Part shown: piece after piece, positions 57,025-64,000 of the stretch
Layout of the letters: each line of letters opens with the position of its first letter
Numbering within the stretch: position 1 is the first letter of the stretch
Assembly: GCA_031771865.1 (NCBI GenBank)
Contig: JASISA010000027.1
Coordinates: 434,001-498,000, forward strand
From: Nothophaeocryptopus gaeumannii
Taxonomy: Eukaryota > Ascomycota > Dothideomycetes > Mycosphaerellales > Mycosphaerellaceae
DNA: 64,000 nt
Reading direction: 5' to 3'
Made by a program: the position numbers and the translations under genes
The notes under the pieces: model-generated
What the model was told of the DNA's origin: nothing
Seen by the model: the letters and a program-made list of their open reading frames with translations, nothing else
Database searches by the model: none

Positions 57025-57937
57025 TCAATCCCAATCGCTATCGTCGTCGCCCTGAGGCCGCGCGCTCTGTCGAATACTGGTGTTCGGCTTGTCCGTATGT
57101 TCCTCCTCTTCATCTCTCCGCTTCAGCCTCGAATCGTTATGCTGCACCGCGCCCAAGCCGAGCAACACCTTCTCCATATCTCTCATTCCCGTCTTTGTCC
57201 CATTCAACTCCTTCAACGTAACCAGCTGCCTCTTGATCTCTGCATCTTTGTACACCAGCACCGTCGGCGTATTGCGATCAGGATAGCCTTCGATACATAG
57301 ATTTGCCTGCATCTGGCAGAACTTGATGTCCCCAAATTTCTTGGCGAGTTCTCGCCAGATTTCGATCATGAGCTGGGATTCGGCGTTCGTGCCCATGGAG
57401 GATGTGAGGAGAACGAAGACGAAGGCAGAATTGGAGGCCTCGGTTACTTCGCGCGAGTAATCAGGTTTCTGGACGGGGTAGACTTGGTTGTAGACGGAGG
57501 TGGCTTGGAGGGTGGCCATTTCGGCCATGCGCTTTTGTCTGAATATCATCAGCGTGATGCACTTCTGGTCCAGTGCTTTGCGGTGGCCTTACCGATATTG
57601 ATCAAGGAACGCCTCATCTTCGTCCTCTTCCAGCTCGTCTAACTCATCAAGGTCTTTACCCTCTAATCTGTTCTCATGCGCAAGCTCTCGTGCTTGGACC
57701 AGAGCTTCCTCAATCATGGGCGTTGGCGACGGCGGCTTCTCCGGGATGACTCCATGTTTGCGCAGAATATCGTTCCTGAGCACAAGCACTCAGTATAGCG
57801 GTTTTGCAATGGTAGGCGACGTACAGGAGAGTGAATAGACATGGTCAAGGAAACAGAGGAATGGCCTACCATTCAGTGTCGGCGTTGGGGTCGTCCACAG
57901 GAACGTTCACCGGCATGTTCATGTCCATGGGATTCAT
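57025..57937 (-). CDS. PLP2: Phosducin-like protein, PhLP2/Plp2 type
   Basis: Co-chaperone that works with the CCT/TRiC chaperonin in folding actin and tubulin (family knowledge). Three exons, 57937-57870, 57775-57593 and 57538-57025 (introns 94 and 54 nt; phase 2 both), give 254 aa. Seen: NADTEWNDILRKHGVIPEKP (the PhLP2 N-terminal signature, split by intron 1), an acidic helix ending DELEEDEDEAFLDQYR, RMAEMATL, then a thioredoxin-like domain with VYPVQKPDYSREVTEAS, the FGDIKFCQMQANLCIEGYPD strand, NTPTVLVYKD and an acidic C-terminus DDDSDWD. It diverges from SEC21 with 265 bp between starts. Confidence 0.93.
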
Positions 57938-58202
57938 TGTGGCTTCGGATGTATCAAATGTGATATTATCTGAGGCGACGTAGACTGAGGTGGATCTTTG
58001 TATGTTCAGTCTTTAGTGCAGGCAGTAACATTTCATCTTTCTCCAGGGTTTAGAGTTTTGAGGCTCTGCTGTCTTCTCCACGTCGCCTGTCTTGGCATCC
58101 AGAACGTCAACTTGTACCAGCTGGCAGGAAGTCCGTATGTTACTTACACGACACCTTCTAATCTTCATATGCCGCTCCGGTAGGGGCAATTGATTCTCGA
58201 CA
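57938..58202. promoter_or_regulatory. Bidirectional promoter, PLP2 / SEC21
   Basis: 265 bp between two divergent housekeeping start codons must contain both promoters and 5' leaders. No TATA box was identified. Confidence 0.6.
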
Positions 58203-61089
58203 ATGGCGCAATACAAGAAGGACGAGGACGACGCCGGCATTGTCAAGGTCGATCGCACATCCGTCTTCCAGGAAGGTAAGGAGTTCCCCATACACAGACA
58301 CCCTTATTGAACCTAGAGCAATGCGCTGACCGGAACATGTCTGCGAATAGCCCGCGTCTTCAACACATCTCCCGTATCACCGCGAAAATGTCGAATCCTC
58401 CTCACCAAAATCGCCCTGCTCCTCTTCACCGGCGAGAAGTTCCCCACCAACGAGGCCACCTCCCTCTTCTTCGGGATCTCCAAGTTGTTCCAGAACAAGG
58501 ATGCCTCCCTCCGACAGATGGTCTACTTGGTTATCAAGGAGCTCGCAAACACCGCCGAAGATGTCATCATGGTCACGAGCAGTATCATGAAGGATACCGC
58601 AGTCGGAAGTGATGTTGTCTACAGAGCCAATGCTATTCGCGCTCTCTGTAGGATAATAGACGCCTCGACTGTGCAAGCGATTGAGAGGAATATCAAGACT
58701 GCGATTGTAGACAAGACACCTTCTGTTAGCTCCGCGGCGCTGGTCTCCTCCTACCACCTGCTTCCAATTGCAAGGGATATTGTCAGGAGATGGCAGAGCG
58801 AAACACAAGAGGCTGCCAGCTCAGCCAAGTCAGGCGGTGGCTTCATGGGCTTTGGAGGTTCGAGCTCGCACCAGTTGGCTGCTTCAAACACAAACTTCAT
58901 GACACAATACCACGCCATCGGATTGCTGTACCAGATGCGCTCCCATGACCGCATGGCTCTGGTCAAGATGGTGCAACAGTACAGCGCTGCTGGTGTTGTG
59001 AAGTCGCCCGCTGCTAGAGTCATGCTGGTCCGACTGGCGGCCAAGCTCGCTGAGGACGACCCAAGCCTACGGAAACCCATGATGAAGCTGCTGGACGAGT
59101 GGCTGCGGGACAAGAGCGAGATGGTCAACTTTGAAGCCGCCAAGGCCATCTGCGAGATGCCAGACTTGACCGACGCCGAAATTGGACAGGCTATTCACGT
59201 CCTTCAACTGTTCTTGACATCACCCCGTGCAGTCACCAAGTTCGCCGCAATCCGTATTCTCCACCAATTCGCCTCCTTCAAGCCAGATGCGGTAAGGCAA
59301 TGCAACCCGGACATCGAATCGCTCATTTCGAACTCAAACCGATCCATTGCGACATTCGCGATCACAACACTTCTGAAGACCGGCAACGAATCCTCTGTCG
59401 ACCGCCTCATGAACCAGATAAGCTCGTTCATGTCCGAGATCACAGACGAGTTCAAGGTCACAATTGTCGAAGCGATCCGAACACTCTGCCTTAAGTTCCC
59501 ATCCAAGCAGGCGCGTATGCTGGCTTTCTTGTCTGGAATCTTGCGGGACGAAGGCGGCTTTGAGTTTAAGCGCAGTGTTGTTGAAAGCATGTTCGACTTG
59601 ATCAAGTTCGTGCCGGAGAGCAAGGAGGAAGCGCTCGCACATTTGTGTGAGTTCATTGAGGACTGCGAATTTACCAAACTTGCTGTTCGCATACTGCATC
59701 TTCTGGGTATGGAGGGTCCCAGGACTGCACAGCCGACAAAGTATGTCCGATATATCTACAACCGAGTGGTACTGGAGAACGCCATTGTCAGAGCTGCAGC
59801 AGTCACCGCTCTTGCAAAGTTCGGTGTTGGACAGAAAGATCCTGAAGTCAAGCAGAGTGTCGGCGTCTTGCTCAAGAGGTGTCTTGATGATACCGATGAT
59901 GAAGTCAGAGATCGTGCTGCACTGAACTTGCGGTTGATGAAGGAACAAGATGACGAGTTCTCTGGCAAGTTCGTCAGAAACGGTATGTTGTATTTCGAAC
60001 CTCGCGTATTGACTATGCTGATGATTTGCAGACTCTATGTTTTCCCTCCCTGTGCTTGAGGATCAGCTCGCGCACTACGTCAATGGTGGCAGCGCTGAAG
60101 CTTTCGCGAACCCATTCGACTTCTCCAACGTCCCAGTCGTCACCAGAGAACAGTCACTCGCCGAAGATCGTACCAAGAAGCTCACGACTGCCACCCCTAC
60201 CCTCAAAGCGCCCACAATCGGGCCCAAGAAGACCGAGTCATCTGCTGCCGAAGCTGCCGCAAGTGCCACCGCTGCTACCCAGAAGTACGCCCAACAACTG
60301 CAAGCCATCCCCGAGTTCTCATCATACGGACCCGTGCTCAAGAGCAGTCCGTCCATCGAGCTCACCGAAAGCGAGACAGAATTCGTCGTCTCGGCTGTCA
60401 AGCATCTTTTCAAAGAGCACGTCGTGCTGCAGTTTGACATCAAAAATACGCTGGCCGACAATGTTCTTTCCGATGTCTCCGTACTCTGCAGTGCTACATC
60501 AGCAGATGAGGAAGACTCTGAGCTGGTAGACGATGGCTTCATCATCCCAGTCGAGCTCCTCAAGAATGACGAGCCAGGCACCGTCTACGCGTCCTTCTCC
60601 CGACCAGCAGAGACATTTGCTGCGGCATCTTTCACAAATGTCCTCAAGTTCACACTCAAAGAGATCGATCCCACCACACAGGAACCCGAAGAAGGCGGCT
60701 ACGATGACGAGTACCAAGTGGAAGACCTCGAACTGACTGGAGCGGATTACGTCCTCCCTGCCTTCGCCGGCAGCTTCGACAACATCTGGTCTGGTCTTCC
60801 TTCTGCCGACGAAGCGAGCGAGACACTGCAACTTGCAAACGCCAAGAGTATATCGGATGCTGTTGAAAGACTCGTCAAGGTGCTTGGTATGCAACCTCTG
60901 GAGGGCAGCGAAGTTTCGCTTTCGACCAGCACACATACGCTCAAGCTGTATGGTAAGAGTGTTACAGGTGGTAAGGTCGCTGGTTCAGTAAGGATAGCGT
61001 ATAGTGCCAAATCGGGTGTCACTGTGAAGATCACGGCGAGGAGTGAGGAGGATGGCCTGGCTGCGCTGGTTGTCGGTGGCGTAGTGTAG
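58203..61089 (+). CDS. SEC21: Coatomer (COPI) subunit gamma
   Basis: Large subunit of the COPI coat for retrograde Golgi-to-ER vesicles. Three exons, 58203-58275, 58351-59982 and 60032-61089 (introns 75 and 49 nt; phase 1 both), give 920 aa, the normal family size. Seen: MAQYKKDEDDAG start, ARVFNTSPVSPRKCR, then the adaptin-like alpha solenoid (EATSLFFGISKLFQNKD..., ANAIRALCRI, YHAIGLLYQMRSHDR, SNRSIATFAITTLLKTG, PTKYVRYIYNRV, DEVRDRAALNL) to about residue 560, an Ala/Thr/Lys linker, and the C-terminal appendage (SYGPVLKSSPSIELTESETEFVVS onward, ending VVGGVV). No key residue is missing. Confidence 0.97.
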
Positions 61090-62475
61090 GTGGATATGAC
61101 GAGCAGTTTGAGATACTGCTTGAACGACAGCAGCAGAAGTGAAGGGAAGGCGTCTAGGCGTCAGGAGGGAAGCATTGGGCTCATGAGGGCTTATAGAAAA
61201 GTCGAGCGTAGCGTGCCTTGTTTGGCGATGGAAGGTAGAAACTTGATGAAATAGTATTTGATGTTTGTCTGTCAGCCGCGTCTCTGGAGGCGCACCTATC
61301 TGGAAAGGAAGAGAGAAACTCGTCCCATATCCGACAGTCAAGTGACAACCTTTCGGCAGCGCCACTGAATCACAGCCATCCTGAAACTGGCGGTCTACTC
61401 AACACCTTACGTAGTCGGAAACAGCTTGCGGCCTCTCGCAGTATGATGTTTACGATGCTCCGAACCTTCCTGCCTCTTGAGCGACAGACGTAGAACCGAT
61501 CAGCTCAGAATTCTTTCCATCTGATGGAGAGAGCCTGCGGGCATCAGCCGTGCTCTTGTCCGCACCATCTCCGTCGCCGTCTTCGAGGCCGCCAGTCGAG
61601 TCGCAGCTGAGTACATCGTCATGCACGGTGCGCTTGAAGGCACGGATATTGGTGGTGCGAGCCCCGATCTGTGAATGAAGAGGCCGACCGAAGACATGAC
61701 CGATAACTTCTTATTGAGAACGATATGAGTTGCTACAAACGAAGCTCGCTTGTCTGGCAAACTTTAGCTTGCCTTGGGCAGGCTTGCGTCTGCACTCGTT
61801 GGCCAATGCAGCCACCACTCGGCGAGAGGCCGCATGTCTCGGAAGCGGAGCGGTCGAGCAAGCCGCCACTGCATGCAGCCTCTTTAGATTGCCTGTCGTA
61901 GCCGGTGTGCGACGCTCAAGATGCACGAAAGTCTTCAATGAAGGTCACTCGAGTGGCCAGAGGCAATTGAGACACCCTTCTGATGTCTGAGGCTCTTCCG
62001 CTGCGTGTCGGCAGGCTGGATCGCGTGGTTGTTGAGTTCCACGGAGTCAGGGCCACTGGATGTCTGAGCAGTGTGGTTGCACAGAATTTCACGAGTGGCT
62101 TTCACCACATGCGATCTAGCAACACGAGCAAAGCCCATCTTGCATTCTGTACATGCTGTCTCGCCTTGGGCCCTGTGGTCGATTTTACAGTTTTGACCCG
62201 ATCGCTTCATGTGAAATCAATATTTCGCTCATTCGCTGCCAGGGAAATATCTTGCTATGCGTCAGGCTGTCCCACCCAAGGAGTATGCGATGTCCGTGGC
62301 TGAGGAGCTTGACATGAAAGTGTGGCGGCCATAGCTCCATGATCCTTCGGGCTACTCACTGCCAACAGCCCCGATCGGATTGCCAGCCTTTTGCGCTGCC
62401 GGACCTTTAATGACTGTCCAAACCTCTCAAGACTGCCTTGGGAACTCTTTCAGCCTTTCATGACCCCAAAATCAC
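61090..62475. other. Intergenic, no gene seen
   Basis: 1.4 kb between SEC21 and the HET gene. It should hold the 3' UTR of the former and promoter of the latter. Short open frames have no motif. Confidence 0.45.
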
Positions 62476-64000
62476 ATGGAGGATGTTCACTACGAGAACG
62501 ACCGCCTCTCTCTTGAGAGCTTCTCCACGAGCGAGCTTGTGTCCATTGCCGCAGTGCGAAAGAGCCATGCATACAGACAATCGCCGATCGATCCCTGCTT
62601 CAAAGAAATACGCCTGCTGCGAGTCCTTCCAAAACGCCATGACACCATAATTCAGTGCGAGGTTACAACACATCATTTGGACCAAGCGCCTCCATACACG
62701 GCTCTGTCGTATGCCTGGGGCAAGCCCGATGGCGACTGCCAGATCATGCTTAACGGCCAAGTCCACAACGTACGCAAGAACTTGTTGCGCTTCCTCCATA
62801 TCGCGTCTGGAATGTCGAAATACAAGAACCGGTCGTTTTGGATCGACGCGTTGTGTATAAATCAAGTGGATCTACCAGAGAGGGCACATCAAGTGTCCAT
62901 CATGACCGATATCTACAAAAGTGCTGAGGATGTCCTCGCATGGATAGGACCGTCCTATCGAGGAAGCGAGTTGGCCATGCGTGCTTTGGAGAGGAACAGG
63001 TTCACCAGAAACTTTTGGGCCACAGAAGCTGCCAGCGCCGTTGGGCAATTATTTCAACGATCATACTGGAGTCGATTGTGGGTCGTGCAAGAGCTGGCCC
63101 TTGCCGAGTCTGTGCGAATTGTGTGCGGCAGGTTGGAGATCTCATGGGACAGTCTCGTGCGCTTTGTCGATGCTGCGATTCAACACCGCCCGCCACCTAC
63201 CGAGTCCACGGCAACGACCGGCTTTCAAGCTTTCGAAAATAGTAGAGCATTATCGATGATTCGACGTATCCCTTACGCACAAGCGGAGCCAAACCTGTAC
63301 GATCAGGTGCTTGCCTTTGAAGGCTTGCTATGCTCAGACCCAAGAGATAAAGTATATGACCTAATGGGGATCGCCGGACCTGGAAATGAAGATATCTGGC
63401 CAGACTATACTATTACGCTGCCGAAACTTTTGCACACTGTTCTTCGCAACTACCATTACTCGCATCCACCAACAGATCTACAGAAAGTAATATCGCAGTG
63501 CAAGACACTCGAGTCTTTGTTAGGCTTGGAGGCAGGTGTAATGATGGAATTTGACGACCCATCCACAGACATCGAATCACTGATCCGAGAAGTGCTGCCA
63601 GCTATGGAATTCTGGGCGATGGGACCGAATTCGGCAGAGTTGTTCCTACTGCTGTGGTGGGCGCGAGCTCACCATCACAGGCACGTGATAGACCTGTGGC
63701 ACATCGTCTTCCACAGCGATTTTCGTGGCGAGCTACTCTTACGCATTATCCGCAGCATGGGGAGCCCCGCCGCTGTGGATATATTGCTGGATAGTCCACT
63801 TGTCAGTGCTGATTATTCAACGTTCCAGTACGAGTACTGGGAGATTCAACCTCGACCTCATCGCCTCGCAGCTGCGTCATGCAAGATCACCTTTCGTCAG
63901 TCGGCTCTGCTCCTTGCCATGAAGTACGGCCATCTTGATATCATGGAACGTCTACTTCGGGACGGGACAGTACCCCAGGACCAAGTGCATTCAGCTTTGC
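62476..64000 (+). CDS. HET-domain protein with C-terminal ankyrin-like repeats, truncated by window edge
   Basis: Heterokaryon-incompatibility-type protein, involved in non-self recognition and cell death in its family. Open from ATG 62476 to the end of the window (508 codons, no stop). Seen in order: PYTALSYAWG (about residue 86), FWIDALCINQ (about 131-140), DVLAWIGPSYRGSELA, RSYWSRLWVVQELALAESVR and CGRLEISW, the canonical HET landmarks, then LLCSDPRDKVYDLMGIAG, LPKLLHTVLRNY and, near the edge, helix pairs such as SPAAVDILLDSPLVSADY and SALLLAMKYGHLDIMERLLR that look like ankyrin repeats. No intron needed. The decayed copy at 4219-5012 shares the same order of motifs. Confidence 0.92.
   Translation, partial: MEDVHYENDRLSLESFSTSELVSIAAVRKSHAYRQSPIDPCFKEIRLLRVLPKRHDTIIQCEVTTHHLDQAPPYTALSYAWGKPDGDCQIMLNGQVHNVRKNLLRFLHIASGMSKYKNRSFWIDALCINQVDLPERAHQVSIMTDIYKSAEDVLAWIGPSYRGSELAMRALERNRFTRNFWATEAASAVGQLFQRSYWSRLWVVQELALAESVRIVCGRLEISWDSLVRFVDAAIQHRPPPTESTATTGFQAFENSRALSMIRRIPYAQAEPNLYDQVLAFEGLLCSDPRDKVYDLMGIAGPGNEDIWPDYTITLPKLLHTVLRNYHYSHPPTDLQKVISQCKTLESLLGLEAGVMMEFDDPSTDIESLIREVLPAMEFWAMGPNSAELFLLLWWARAHHHRHVIDLWHIVFHSDFRGELLLRIIRSMGSPAAVDILLDSPLVSADYSTFQYEYWEIQPRPHRLAAASCKITFRQSALLLAMKYGHLDIMERLLRDGTVPQDQVHSAL

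Overview
The window is nuclear DNA of a filamentous ascomycete (Pezizomycotina, most likely Dothideomycetes; the class is inferred from gene style, not proven). The evidence is many 47-160 nt introns with GTRNGT donors and CTRAY branch sites, DUF3433, HET-domain and Rsm22-type proteins, a self-priming-type Ty3/gypsy element, and C-to-T/G-to-A (RIP-type) decay of old repeats. No tRNA, rRNA or CRISPR structure was recognised.

Layout, left half. A large disordered/coiled-coil protein (319-2826) has an in-frame TAG followed by 57 more coding-looking codons. Next come a decayed HET gene (4219-5012), casein kinase I (6251-7691, minus, five exons), F1Fo ATP synthase subunit i/j (10219-10666, minus, four small exons), a DUF3433 membrane protein (11263-14203), a GH92 alpha-mannosidase interrupted by two frame breaks (14640-17466, minus), the mitoribosome assembly factor Rsm22 (17987-20773) and a DEAD-box helicase (21382-23518, minus) with one intron lacking an AG acceptor. 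From 23.5 to 29.6 kb the sequence is gene-poor, with a 72-aa Cys/His-rich microprotein candidate and a decayed tandem repeat.

Centre. An acetate/ammonium-type (GPR1/FUN34/YaaH) transporter (29582-30577, minus) and a Gal80-like oxidoreductase-fold protein (40479-41792, plus) are divergent. They are separated by an 8.9 kb nested transposon island (31208-40104). The island is bounded by perfect 15-bp TIRs and TAA duplications (PIF/Harbinger-like). It contains a young Ty3/gypsy element (31428-37556, apparently identical 306-bp LTRs, CTAAA duplication) whose gag-pol is broken by many frame shifts, two solo LTRs with target duplications, a third LTR, and RIP-scarred fragments.

Right half. A SPOUT-class methyltransferase (42319-43475), a Yap/Pap1-type bZIP factor (46092-47156), a 7.3 kb gene-poor stretch, a serine carboxypeptidase (54443-56104, minus), a divergent pair of phosducin-like PLP2 (57025-57937, minus) and gamma-COP SEC21 (58203-61089, plus), and a HET-plus-ankyrin-like gene that runs off the right edge (from 62476).

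Most intact genes are housekeeping functions (signalling, mitochondria, RNA, secretion) and do not form a pathway cluster. Nearly all frame breaks have the form of one missing base, often in a short homopolymer. Some 'pseudogene' calls may therefore reflect consensus errors.
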